A stretch of 6,353 nt of DNA from Dysgonamonadaceae bacterium (GTDB lineage Bacteria; Bacteroidota; Bacteroidia; Bacteroidales; Azobacteroidaceae), in the NCBI GenBank assembly GCA_031261015.1, contig JAISKG010000216.1:1-6353 (forward strand), in the 5' to 3' direction. Below are positions 1-6,267 of this stretch, one piece after another (within the stretch, counting starts at the first letter, position 1; every line of letters starts with the position of its first letter). The notes below the pieces were generated by a model that saw only the letters and a list, made by a program, of their open reading frames with translations, had not been told where the DNA came from and did no database searches. A program made the position numbers and the translations under genes.

Positions 1-27
1 TTCTTATTGGGTTTTTTTGTTTGCGGT

Positions 28-78
28 GGGTTGGGGGGGTGGGGGTGGGGGGGCCCCCCCCCCCCCCAACTCCCTCCC
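28..78. other. G-run/C-run low-complexity stretch, possible assembly artefact
   Basis: The stretch is almost pure G, broken by single T residues, up to base 53. It then switches abruptly to 14 consecutive C (54-67) and a C/T-rich tail. The G and C halves are roughly complementary, so the stretch could fold on itself, but no gene or known repeat is visible. Such a switch close to a sequence end is typical of poly-G read artefacts or a badly resolved hairpin in an assembly. I would not trust the bases here. The following 71-194 contain only a short open tail ending in TAA at 146-148, which I cannot assign. Confidence 0.5.
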
Positions 79-194
79 ATTATTACCCCTTGACTATGAA
101 CGCCTGTCATTTCCTATCACCGAAATCATAGACCATAGAGGATCGTAATATAACGTCAGTTCGACCTAAAAAACGGCTAAAAAATTTGCAAAAT

Positions 195-254
195 AACGGG
201 ATATTGTGTAGCTTTAAAGTGCTAATTATAAATAATTTACACAATAATCCCGTT
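195..254. repeat. Imperfect inverted repeat upstream of the IS982 remnant
   Basis: Arms 195-210 (AACGGGATATTGTGTA) and 238-254 are reverse complements apart from one extra T in the right arm, separated by a 27-base AT-rich spacer. The right arm ends 5 bases before the ATG of the transposase remnant. It could be an insertion-sequence terminal repeat, perhaps two IS ends back to back, or a hairpin in the transposase leader that limits read-in expression. There is no T-run after it, so an intrinsic terminator is unlikely. Its role is inferred from position only. Confidence 0.5.
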
Positions 255-259
255 AAATT

Positions 260-565
260 ATGGATACAAATATAGTAGAAATTTATTACATTATCGACGA
301 GTTCTGCAATAATTTTGATAAACTTACGGAGAGGTACCGCAACAATTGCCGGTCGTATTTTCCAAAAACCGTGTCTGCCACATCAAGCGCGAACACAGCC
401 ACAAAGTGTTCAAAGGTATGGGCTACCAAAGGAAAATCTACCGTCGGCTGGTTCTTTGGGTTCAAACTGCATTTGGTAGTAAACGACAAGGGAGAAATCA
501 TTCAATTTCAGCTTTCTCAAGCTAACTTCGATGATCGAGAGCCCTTGAAAAACAGACCAACGTAG
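260..565 (+). pseudogene. IS982-family transposase remnant (deleted and frameshifted)
   Basis: The translation starts with MDTNIVEIYYIIDEFCNNFDK, the usual opening of IS982-family transposases. It later contains the conserved stretch GKSTVGWFFGFKLHL followed by NFDDREPLKN, which belongs to the DDE-type catalytic region. The pieces do not fit one intact protein. Between about 335 and 370 most of the N-terminal half is missing. Bases 370-419 read correctly only in another frame, giving the family motif VCHIKREHSHKVFKGM, and the frame returns after one apparent extra G in the GGG at 420-422. After DDREPLKN the homology ends, with a stop at 563-565, whereas the family usually runs to about 290-300 residues. 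It cannot encode an active transposase. The IS982 assignment is by recognition of family motifs. Confidence 0.85.
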
Positions 566-731
566 TGGAAAAGTAGCTATTGCTTTTTCTGAAGAAGTAT
601 TGATTACGATCATTTGATCGCAGGAAACAGTACCTTCCAACTCTGAAAATGTCAACGTAGTTATTACCCCAGCCTTAGTTTCGACCCATTCAGTCCCTCT
701 TAATATTATATAATCTACGTCAATAAGATAC

Positions 732-1625
732 TTACCGTTTTGCCCGGGAAAAAACTCTCAGCGGCAGTTTTTTCCCGGTGTCGTCCGGTAAGAATAGTTC
801 GCCGCATTCTAATTGTAAAGCGCTTGAGAAATAATCGTTGAGTAAATTTTCGGCGATAAGCGCAGAAAATCCCATAGAATATAAATTGAGTACGCAAAAC
901 GCTTGCTTTTCGGCAAGGATTTGGCTGCAAGCGTCCACCAATTCGGCGATTTTATCTTCCAAAATCCATTTTTCGCCGTCGGGGCCGCGGCCGTAAGCCG
1001 GCGGATCGAGGATAATTCCTTGATATATTTTGCCCCGTTTGGCTTCGCGTTTCACAAACTTCAACGCATCTTCGCAAACCCAGCGGATGTTTTGCAAGCC
1101 GGAAGCATCCTGGTTTTCGTGCGCCCAATGGAGAACTTGCTTCACCGAATCGACGTGTGTAACGTCGGCGCCGGCAGCCTTGGCCGCTAGCGAAGCTCCA
1201 CCGGTGTAAGCAAACAAATTCAATATTTTAGGCGAATCATTGCCGATTTCGCAGATGGTATCGTAAATGAAATTCCAATTTTCGGCCTGTTCGGGAAAAA
1301 TACCCACGTGTTTGAAAGCCGTCAGTCCCAGCCGGAAGCGGAGATTCATTGTCTTGTAATGATACGAAATGAACCACTGTTGCGGCATGGAAGGCCTCAA
1401 GATCCACTCGCCTTTTTCGTTACCGTCGGCGACCGAAGTTCCTTTATTTTTCTTGAACCAAGCATCGGTTTGCTGTTCCCAAGCCGAATCGGGCAAAGAT
1501 TTCCGCCACACGGCTTGTGGCTCGGGGCGGCGCAAAACGTATTTTCCGAAACGCTCGAGTTTTTCGTAATCGCCGGAGTCGATGAGGCGGTAGTGGGGCC
1601 AGTGAGTGGGGGAAAGGAGTTTCAT
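732..1625 (-). CDS. Class I SAM-dependent methyltransferase, RlmI-like (putative rRNA methyltransferase)
   Basis: This is a soluble, cytoplasmic methyltransferase of 297 residues that probably modifies a base in ribosomal RNA using S-adenosylmethionine. Motif I, LNLFAYTGGASLAA (from residue 135), is the SAM-binding loop. An acidic residue follows in HVDSVK (D159). CEDAL (184-188) fits the adenine-contacting acidic motif, and LDPPAYGRGP (206-215) is the motif IV substrate loop of COG1092-type enzymes. The reading frame is open back to 1697, but I start at the ATG at 1623-1625. The first 24 codons of the longer version lie in AT-rich intergenic sequence overlapping a good -7 box (1659-1666), and homologues begin near MKLLSPTHWPHYRL. 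It is transcribed divergently from the DUF362 gene. Which base and which RNA it methylates cannot be read from the sequence; I avoid a gene symbol for that reason. Confidence 0.85.
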   Translation of the reverse strand: MKLLSPTHWPHYRLIDSGDYEKLERFGKYVLRRPEPQAVWRKSLPDSAWEQQTDAWFKKNKGTSVADGNEKGEWILRPSMPQQWFISYHYKTMNLRFRLGLTAFKHVGIFPEQAENWNFIYDTICEIGNDSPKILNLFAYTGGASLAAKAAGADVTHVDSVKQVLHWAHENQDASGLQNIRWVCEDALKFVKREAKRGKIYQGIILDPPAYGRGPDGEKWILEDKIAELVDACSQILAEKQAFCVLNLYSMGFSALIAENLLNDYFSSALQLECGELFLPDDTGKKLPLRVFSRAKR

Positions 1626-1658
1626 GTTGTGCGAATGAGCGATTCGGTTTAGATGGTA

Positions 1659-1666
1659 CAAAGATA
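1659..1666 (-). promoter_or_regulatory. Bacteroidota-type -7 box for the methyltransferase
   Basis: On the minus strand this reads TATCTTTG, an exact match to the TAnnTTTG -7 consensus of the Bacteroidota primary sigma factor. Transcription would begin near 1652, giving a leader of about 27 bases before the ATG at 1625. I do not see a clear TTG -33 element at the right spacing. Its position inside the upstream extension of the open frame is the main argument for the shorter start. Confidence 0.55.
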
Positions 1667-1719
1667 TATTTAATTTTTTATTTATTGATTCTTCCATGCA
1701 AAATAATCAAAAATTTCCG

Positions 1720-1727
1720 TACCTTTA
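1720..1727 (+). promoter_or_regulatory. Likely -7 box for the DUF362-acyltransferase pair
   Basis: TACCTTTA matches TAnnTTTG at all fixed positions except the last, in a context (CCGTACCTTTACC) like many Bacteroidota promoters. Transcription would start near 1734, leaving a leader of roughly 16 bases before the ATG at 1750. No convincing -33 TTG is present at normal spacing. It faces away from the methyltransferase promoter, so 1626-1749 is a divergent control region. Confidence 0.45.
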
Positions 1728-1749
1728 CCCCTTCAAAAACACTACGATT

Positions 1750-2862
1750 ATGTCAAAAGTTTATTTTACCGATATGCGCGCCAAACCCGGCCGCAATTTG
1801 TTGGACAAGCTGGAGTTGCTTGTTAAAAAAGCGGGAATCGAACAGATTGATTTCAAGGATAAGTTTACGGCCGTGAAAATCCATTTCGGCGAGCCGGGCA
1901 ATCTGGCCTACATCCGCGCCAATTATGCGGCTCGCTTGGTTAAGTTTCTGTTATCCAAGCAGGCAAAACCTTTCCTGACCGATTCGAATACCTTGTATCT
2001 GGGACGCCGCTCGAATGCAATCGACCACATCCAAAGCGCGTTTGAAAACGGATTTAATCCGATTGTTGTAGATTGTCCGGTCATTATTGCCGATGGTTTG
2101 AAAGCCATTGATTATCTGGAAATACCTATTGATTTGAAATATTGTAAAACGGCTAAAATCGGTTCGGCGATTGCACAAGCCGACGTAATCGTTTCGATGA
2201 ATCATTTCAAAGGACACGAACAGGCGGGATTTGGCGGCGCTTTGAAAAATTTGGGCATGGGTTCAGCTTCGCGAACGGGCAAATTGGAATTGCATTCGTC
2301 GTCGCAACCCGTTGTCGATCAATCGTTATGTACTTCGTGTGGACAATGCGTGAAATACTGCGCTTCGGATGCGATTCATTTGGATGAAAATAAAAAAGCA
2401 AAGATTGATTATGTAAAATGCGTCGGTTGCGGGCAATGCGTGGCCGTTTGCCAATTCGATGCCGCCCAGCCGGTTTGGGACAATTCGTCCGATATTATGA
2501 ATTTCAAGATTGCGGAGTATGCGACGGCAGTTGTAAAAAACAAGCCGCATTTTCACATTAATTTTATTATGGATGTGTCGCCGAATTGCGATTGCTGGAA
2601 TTGCAACGATGCTGCCATTGTGCCGAATATTGGAATTGCCGCTTCTTTCGACCCCGTGGCTTTGGATAAAGCCTGCGCCGATATGGTGACTCATGCCGGA
2701 GCAAATTTAAATACGGTGCTGGACGTAAAACAATATGGCGAATTGCAAGATGTGGATAAATTCGCGATGATTCATCCCAATACGCAATGGCTGGCCGGAT
2801 TGCAGTACGCGGAAGAAATCGGCTTGGGCAATTTGGATTACGAATTGCTAACTATCCAATAA
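1750..2862 (+). CDS. DUF362 domain protein with two 4Fe-4S clusters
   Basis: This is an iron-sulfur protein of 370 residues, with an N-terminal DUF362 domain (about 1-190), a ferredoxin-like pair of clusters, and a C-terminal region returning to DUF362-type sequence. The first cluster ligands are C194, C197, C200 and C204 (CTSCGQCVKYC). The second are C224, C227, C230 and C234 (CVGCGQCVAVC). A further cysteine group, C280, C282 and C285 (CDCWNC), follows and could bind another metal or cluster. MNHFKGHEQAGFGGALKNLG (about 156-175) is a conserved DUF362 signature. No signal peptide or membrane segment is seen, so it should be cytoplasmic. An electron-transfer or redox role follows from the clusters; the substrate is unknown for this family. 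I chose the ATG at 1750 (MSKVYFTDMRA), not an in-frame ATG at 1696, because the longer version would overlap the predicted -7 box at 1720. It is followed after 7 bases by the acyltransferase gene, so the two are probably co-transcribed. Confidence 0.88.
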   Translation: MSKVYFTDMRAKPGRNLLDKLELLVKKAGIEQIDFKDKFTAVKIHFGEPGNLAYIRANYAARLVKFLLSKQAKPFLTDSNTLYLGRRSNAIDHIQSAFENGFNPIVVDCPVIIADGLKAIDYLEIPIDLKYCKTAKIGSAIAQADVIVSMNHFKGHEQAGFGGALKNLGMGSASRTGKLELHSSSQPVVDQSLCTSCGQCVKYCASDAIHLDENKKAKIDYVKCVGCGQCVAVCQFDAAQPVWDNSSDIMNFKIAEYATAVVKNKPHFHINFIMDVSPNCDCWNCNDAAIVPNIGIAASFDPVALDKACADMVTHAGANLNTVLDVKQYGELQDVDKFAMIHPNTQWLAGLQYAEEIGLGNLDYELLTIQ

Positions 2863-2869
2863 ACACAGC

Positions 2870-3901
2870 ATGAAGCAAGGAAGAATCGCGGCCTTCGACA
2901 TGCTGAAAGGCGTCGGCATTATTCTGGTAATTGTCGGGCACAATGTACCGCTCAGTTCCTTGCTGTACAAATTTATTTTTTCGTTTCACATGCCGCTATT
3001 TTTTCTGGTCAGCGGCTATTTCTTTCGTCCTCAACCGGTAGTTCCGTTTTTGAAGAAAGATTTTAAACAATTGATTGTTCCGTATCTATTTGTGTGCGCT
3101 ATAATCATGATTTCCGCATTGGTGGAAGACACTGTGCGCCATACTTGGTTTCAACGGACGATTTACCGCGGCGTAGCTTGCTTTTGGGGCAGCGGCTCGG
3201 AAAAGCCGGTGTTGGGCGGCGCGTATCCAGCCATTGGCGCGGTTTGGTTTTTGCTGGCCTTGTTTTGGTGCCGGGCTTTTTTCAATTATTTCTATTCGAA
3301 TAAAGAAAAAAATAATGCCATCATGTTGGCCGTAGCAATCGGAGCTATTTTGGTAGCCAAGTATATCGCTTTGCCTTTCAGTATTCTGCAAGGATTGTCG
3401 GCGATTGTTTTTTATTATATTGGTTATTTGGTTCGTAAATATCAATTATTGGAGAAAAAAGTGTCGGTTTATCTGTCAATCTTGATGGCCGGCGTGTGGA
3501 TTTTCTGTATTTTGTTCAGTCATTGTTGGATGGAAAGTCTTCGTTATCGATACTTTCCGCTGGATGTACTGAGCGCGGTTTCGGGTACGTGGTTTATCTA
3601 CCGGTTTTGCCGGTTGGGCGAGGCAATCGCCCAACCCTTAGTACAACGTTGTACTAAAATTTTGGTCATTTTCGGGCAATTATCCTTAGTTGTGCTTTGT
3701 TTTCACGTGATTGAAATGTTTTTGATTCCTTGGCGGCCATGGATTAACGATTTATTTTCGATGATGAATATAACCTTACATCCGTATTTATCCAAAACTT
3801 TAGTTATTCTTTGCCGGTTGGCTTGGGCGGGCGCAGCGGTCGTATTGGTTCCGAAAGTCGCCATTTTCCGCCGAATATTTTCCATCAAAGCCGATTATTG
3901 A
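2870..3901 (+). CDS. Acyltransferase-3 family integral membrane protein
   Basis: This 343-residue membrane protein of the acyltransferase-3 (OafA/YrhL-like, PF01757) family would transfer an acyl group, commonly acetyl, to a surface sugar or other extracytoplasmic acceptor. The N-terminus [21 protein letters not shown] is the family opening; H24 is the conserved, probably catalytic histidine. [16 protein letters not shown] (37-52) is the second conserved block. About ten hydrophobic segments are spread along the protein to near its end, which is basic ([10 protein letters not shown]). Length is normal for a stand-alone acyltransferase-3 domain with no extra SGNH domain. It starts 7 bases after the DUF362 stop, so the two are probably one transcript, although no shared pathway is obvious. 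The acceptor cannot be predicted because no polysaccharide genes are nearby. Confidence 0.85.
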   Translation: MKQGRIAAFDMLKGVGIILVIVGHNVPLSSLLYKFIFSFHMPLFFLVSGYFFRPQPVVPFLKKDFKQLIVPYLFVCAIIMISALVEDTVRHTWFQRTIYRGVACFWGSGSEKPVLGGAYPAIGAVWFLLALFWCRAFFNYFYSNKEKNNAIMLAVAIGAILVAKYIALPFSILQGLSAIVFYYIGYLVRKYQLLEKKVSVYLSILMAGVWIFCILFSHCWMESLRYRYFPLDVLSAVSGTWFIYRFCRLGEAIAQPLVQRCTKILVIFGQLSLVVLCFHVIEMFLIPWRPWINDLFSMMNITLHPYLSKTLVILCRLAWAGAAVVLVPKVAIFRRIFSIKADY

Positions 3902-3902
3902 T

Positions 3903-3910
3903 TACTTTTG
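3903..3910 (+). promoter_or_regulatory. Bacteroidota-type -7 box for leuS
   Basis: TACTTTTG matches TAnnTTTG exactly and lies directly after the acyltransferase stop codon. Transcription would start near 3917, about 30 bases before the leuS ATG at 3948. No clear TTG -33 element and no terminator hairpin separate it from the upstream gene, so leuS may be both read into and independently initiated. Confidence 0.55.
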
Positions 3911-3947
3911 TAGCTTCATAGAATTTTTACAGACAAATAGAAACATC

Positions 3948-6074
3948 ATGGAATACAATTTTAACGAAATTGAGAAGAAATGGCAGGCCTGCTGGAAAGA
4001 GCAGCGTACCTATCAAGTAACTGAAAATCAAGAGAAACCGAAATATTATGTATTGGATATGTTTCCCTATCCATCGGGCGCGGGTTTGCATGTCGGACAT
4101 CCGCTCGGTTACATTGCCTCCGATATTTTTGCGCGTTACAAACGACTGAAGGGATTCAATGTGCTGCATCCGATGGGTTACGACGCTTATGGGCTTCCGG
4201 CCGAGCAATATGCTATTCAAACCGGTCAGCATCCGGCAATTACAACCGATAAAAATATCAATCGCTACCGTGAACAATTGGATAAAATCGGTTTCAGTTT
4301 CGATTGGAACCGGGAAGTTCGCACCTGCGATCCGGATTATTACAAATGGACACAGTGGGCTTTTATTCAGATGTTTCACTCGTATTATTATTACGATGCC
4401 CAACAAGCGCGGCCAATTGCCGAATTGATCGAAGTATTTGAACAACAAGGAACTAAAGATTTGAATATCGCCTGCACCGAGCCACTCATTTTCACCGCCG
4501 GCGAATGGAAATCGAAATCCGAAAAAGAACAGCAGGAAATCCTGATGAATTACCGCATCGCTTATTTGGCCGATACAATGGTGAATTGGTGCGCCGATTT
4601 GGGAACCGTTTTAGCGAACGATGAAGTGAGCGAAGGCCTTTCAGTTAGAGGAGGTTATCCCGTCGAGCAACGGAAGATGCGACAGTGGAGTCTGCGCGTT
4701 TCCGCCTACGCCCAACGCCTTTTGGACGGCTTGGAAAAAATTGATTGGACGGAATCGTTGAAGGAAACGCAGCGGAATTGGATAGGGCGAAGCGAGGGGG
4801 CGGAGATGAGGTTTGACCTCTCCCCCGACCCCTCCCCACAGGGGAGGGGGGCGACTGACACGCACTTTTCTTGGTTTAAAAATACGACTGATGCAAAAAA
4901 TTGGAGGATGTTGATTTCAATTGCAAAGGAATTGCGTTTCAATCAAACTGAGGCGGAAGATACGCTTTGGCAAGTAATTCGTGCTAACAAGATAGGTTAT
5001 AAGATTAGACGACAGCATATTATTGATGGCTATATTGCTGATTTCGTCAATTTGGAGAAGCAAGTTATTATTGAGATAGATGGCGGGATTCATCTTTCAA
5101 AAGAGCAAAAGGAAAAAGATATACTCAGAACGCAAATTCTTAATGAATGTGGCTTTGATGTCATTCGTTTTACCAATGATGAAGTCTTATCAGACGCTTT
5201 TGTTGTTGCAGAAAAAATAAAAAACTATCTAAATTCCGTTCCGTCCAGAAGACATATCCCCCAAAATTGTGCTCCAACTACCCCCCTCCCCTGTGGGGAG
5301 GGGTCGGGGGAGAGGTCATTACTTATCTTTACCACTCGTCCCGATACGATTTTCGGTGTCACCTTTATGGTATTGGCGCCTGAATCAGAATATGTTTCAC
5401 AAGTTGTAACTTCAAAACAAAAAGCTGAAGTTGAAGTATATCTCGAAGCTGTAAAACGCCGGACCGAGCGCGAACGCATCGCCGACCGCAAAGTAACCGG
5501 CGTATTCTCGGGTTCTTACGCTATCAATCCCATGAACGGCGCAAAAATTCCCATCTGGATTTCCGACTATGTATTAGCTGGTTACGGCACAGGCGCGATT
5601 ATGGCTGTTCCCGCACACGACAGCCGCGACTACGCCTTTGCCAAGCATTTTAACTTGCCGATTATTCCGTTGATCGCAGGCGCCGATGTGAGCGAAGAAA
5701 GTTTCGATGCGAAAGATGGGATCATGATCAATTCGCCAATTGAAAATTCAAAATTGAAAATTGAAAATGGATTAGTTTTGAACGGTTTGACGGTGAAAGA
5801 GGCGATTAAAAAAGCGAAAGAATATATTGCTGAGAATAATCTCGGCAAAGTAAAAGTCAATTACCGTCTGCGCGACGCCATTTTCAGTCGCCAACGTTAT
5901 TGGGGCGAGCCGTTCCCGGTTTATTACAAGGACGGAATGCCTTATACGGTGGATGAGAAGGATTTACCGATTGAATTGCCGGAGGTGGATAAGTTTTTGC
6001 CGACGGAAACGGGGGAGCCGCCGCTGGGACGGGCGAAGGATTGGACCTACAAGGCAGAAGCAGTGAGAGGATGA
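3948..6074 (+). CDS. leuS: Leucyl-tRNA synthetase, N-terminal part, carrying an in-frame DUF559 nuclease insert and truncated at the 3' end
   Basis: LeuRS charges tRNA-Leu with leucine in the cytoplasm. Visible parts: Rossmann catalytic core with [17 protein letters not shown], where HVGH (48-51) is the HIGH ATP-binding motif; [13 protein letters not shown] leading into the CP1 editing domain; then a foreign segment at about residues 290-457 (see separate entries). The editing domain resumes with the threonine-rich motif TTRPDT (462-467) and [10 protein letters not shown], whose D558 corresponds to the essential editing aspartate. The chain returns to the core with [19 protein letters not shown] (from 638). 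Homology to Bacteroidota LeuRS is continuous through [15 protein letters not shown] (to about 702), then seven unrelated residues and TGA. The KMSKS loop, the anticodon-binding domain and the C-terminal domain, roughly 380 residues, are absent from the window. Without the insert only about 540 residues of a normal 920-940 are present. As it stands this product could not aminoacylate, so the remainder may lie beyond an interrupting element, another copy may exist, or the contig is misjoined here. Confidence 0.85.
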   Translation: MEYNFNEIEKKWQACWKEQRTYQVTENQEKPKYYVLDMFPYPSGAGLHVGHPLGYIASDIFARYKRLKGFNVLHPMGYDAYGLPAEQYAIQTGQHPAITTDKNINRYREQLDKIGFSFDWNREVRTCDPDYYKWTQWAFIQMFHSYYYYDAQQARPIAELIEVFEQQGTKDLNIACTEPLIFTAGEWKSKSEKEQQEILMNYRIAYLADTMVNWCADLGTVLANDEVSEGLSVRGGYPVEQRKMRQWSLRVSAYAQRLLDGLEKIDWTESLKETQRNWIGRSEGAEMRFDLSPDPSPQGRGATDTHFSWFKNTTDAKNWRMLISIAKELRFNQTEAEDTLWQVIRANKIGYKIRRQHIIDGYIADFVNLEKQVIIEIDGGIHLSKEQKEKDILRTQILNECGFDVIRFTNDEVLSDAFVVAEKIKNYLNSVPSRRHIPQNCAPTTPLPCGEGSGERSLLIFTTRPDTIFGVTFMVLAPESEYVSQVVTSKQKAEVEVYLEAVKRRTERERIADRKVTGVFSGSYAINPMNGAKIPIWISDYVLAGYGTGAIMAVPAHDSRDYAFAKHFNLPIIPLIAGADVSEESFDAKDGIMINSPIENSKLKIENGLVLNGLTVKEAIKKAKEYIAENNLGKVKVNYRLRDAIFSRQRYWGEPFPVYYKDGMPYTVDEKDLPIELPEVDKFLPTETGEPPLGRAKDWTYKAEAVRG
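4814..4851. repeat. Left 38-bp inverted repeat of the nuclease cassette
   Basis: This is perfectly complementary to 5281-5318. Inside it, 4829-4837 (CCCCTCCCC) pairs with 4841-4849 around a three-base ACA loop, so each copy is itself a GC-rich hairpin like REP/palindromic elements. In the leuS frame it encodes [12 protein letters not shown]. No TAA, TAG or TGA occurs in any frame on either strand, so insertion in any phase leaves a reading frame open. Confidence 0.93.
4908..5264 (+). CDS. DUF559 (Vsr-like) endonuclease domain within the leuS reading frame
   Basis: This is a nuclease domain of roughly 105-120 residues related to DUF559 and the very-short-patch repair endonuclease fold (PD-(D/E)xK-like). 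In LeuRS numbering: [20 protein letters not shown] (helix with E335 and E337, about 326-345), then [14 protein letters not shown] with D365, IIEIDGGIH with E376, D378 and H382, and [18 protein letters not shown] (397-414). D365 and the ExD pair are the expected metal-binding acids; the ExDGxxH block is the hallmark of the family. M321 (ATG at 4908) would give a normal family N-terminus, with GGAGG immediately upstream but too close for standard initiation. There is no stop of its own: the frame continues through the right repeat into LeuRS, so I mark an approximate domain end. DNA cleavage is inferred from the family; the target is unknown. Confidence 0.82.
5281..5318. repeat. Right 38-bp inverted repeat of the nuclease cassette
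   Basis: This is the exact reverse complement of 4814-4851; the match ends at 5280 on the inner side and 5319 on the outer side. It contains the same nested hairpin (arms 5283-5291 and 5295-5303, loop TGT). In the leuS frame it is read as [13 protein letters not shown], a different peptide from the left copy because the orientation is reversed, and also without stops. The full pair could form a 38-bp stem with a 429-base loop in single-stranded DNA or mRNA. Confidence 0.93.
5739..5766 (+). repeat. Four tandem 7-bp repeats inside leuS
   Basis: Units ATTGAAA, ATTCAAA, ATTGAAA and ATTGAAA run head to tail without gaps, differing at one position. They encode [10 protein letters not shown] (residues 598-607) between MINSP and [12 protein letters not shown], a place where other Bacteroidota LeuRS have a short variable linker. 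The sequence looks like AT-rich intergenic repeat material captured in the coding region. Because 7 is not a multiple of 3, gain or loss of one unit would frameshift the gene. Confidence 0.85.
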
Positions 6075-6081
6075 AATCTTA

Positions 6082-6132
6082 GGGACTCTTGGGACAATTT
6101 GGGAGATTAGGGACTTGTGTCCCAAGAGTCCC
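6082..6132. repeat. 15-bp-stem palindrome just after the leuS stop
   Basis: Arms 6082-6096 (GGGACTCTTGGGACA) and 6118-6132 are perfectly complementary, with a 21-base loop. Within the loop another GGGAC (6110-6114) can pair with GTCCC (6119-6123), giving an alternative fold. The right arm is followed by C and A runs and no T-run, so on the plus strand it is not a classical intrinsic terminator. It begins 7 bases after the TGA and about 28 bases after LeuRS homology ends, so it probably marks the edge of a second inserted element whose other end is outside the window. It shares no sequence with the 38-bp repeats. Confidence 0.75.
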
Positions 6133-6148
6133 CCCAAAAAATAAAAAA

Positions 6149-6250
6149 ATGAGCACCACCAACAACACTCAAAATGGCGGGATAAGAGAACGAATGACAA
6201 AGGCGAGAATTGAGAATAGGAATAAATCGCTCGGCAGAAAAAACGAATAA
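6149..6250 (+). CDS. Doubtful 33-residue hydrophilic ORF
   Basis: It starts at ATG after an A-rich leader and encodes a small basic, asparagine-rich peptide (MSTTNNTQNGGIRERMTKAR and a further 13 residues). I do not recognise it. The GGIRER stretch faintly recalls the N-terminus of small four-helix-bundle (S23/IVP-type) proteins, which would fit a second palindrome-linked insertion, but nothing after it matches. It may be a degraded start or non-coding sequence. Confidence 0.25.
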   Translation: MSTTNNTQNGGIRERMTKARIENRNKSLGRKNE

Positions 6251-6267
6251 TTTAAAATTAGAAAAAT

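Larger units (their letters stand above)
4814..5318 (+). mobile_element. Palindrome-bounded nuclease cassette inserted in frame in leuS
   Basis: The element is defined by perfect 38-bp inverted repeats at each end and a DUF559 nuclease coding core. LeuRS homology stops at EMRF just left of it and resumes at LIFTTRPDT just right of it, at what in LeuRS should be a short turn between two strands entering the editing domain. The reading frame is maintained across both junctions and no stop codon occurs inside. The flanking bases show no convincing target-site duplication. Base composition differs: one hand-counted 60-base line in the core (5161-5220) has 19 G/C, against 37 in a LeuRS line (5461-5520). 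There are no transposase, intein or intron features. Classing it as mobile is an inference from its ends, composition and nuclease content. Confidence 0.75.

Noticed and set aside
558..661. Target-site duplication: 9-bp direct repeat CAACGTAGT at 558-566 and 653-661
   Set aside because: The 86 bases between the copies contain nothing like an element. The match may be chance, or a trace of the decay of the IS remnant.
1626..1697. N-terminal extension of the methyltransferase to an ATG at 1697
   Set aside because: The 24 extra codons are AT-rich, do not resemble the family and would overlap a consensus -7 box at 1659-1666.
4641..4942. Minus-strand reading frames across the cassette's left repeat
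   Set aside because: They are open only because the palindrome lacks stops. Their proteins are proline/arginine-rich shadows of leuS with no family features.
4814..5318. Intein or self-splicing intron in leuS
   Set aside because: There is no Cys/Ser start with an HN-type end, no Hedgehog/intein motif blocks and no group I or II intron core. The insert is open in frame with terminal palindromes and lies in an editing-domain turn, not in the catalytic site where inteins usually sit.
6082..6140. Rho-independent terminator for leuS
   Set aside because: The stem is strong, but the plus strand continues with C and A runs and no T-run. leuS also ends mid-protein, so a natural terminator here makes little sense.
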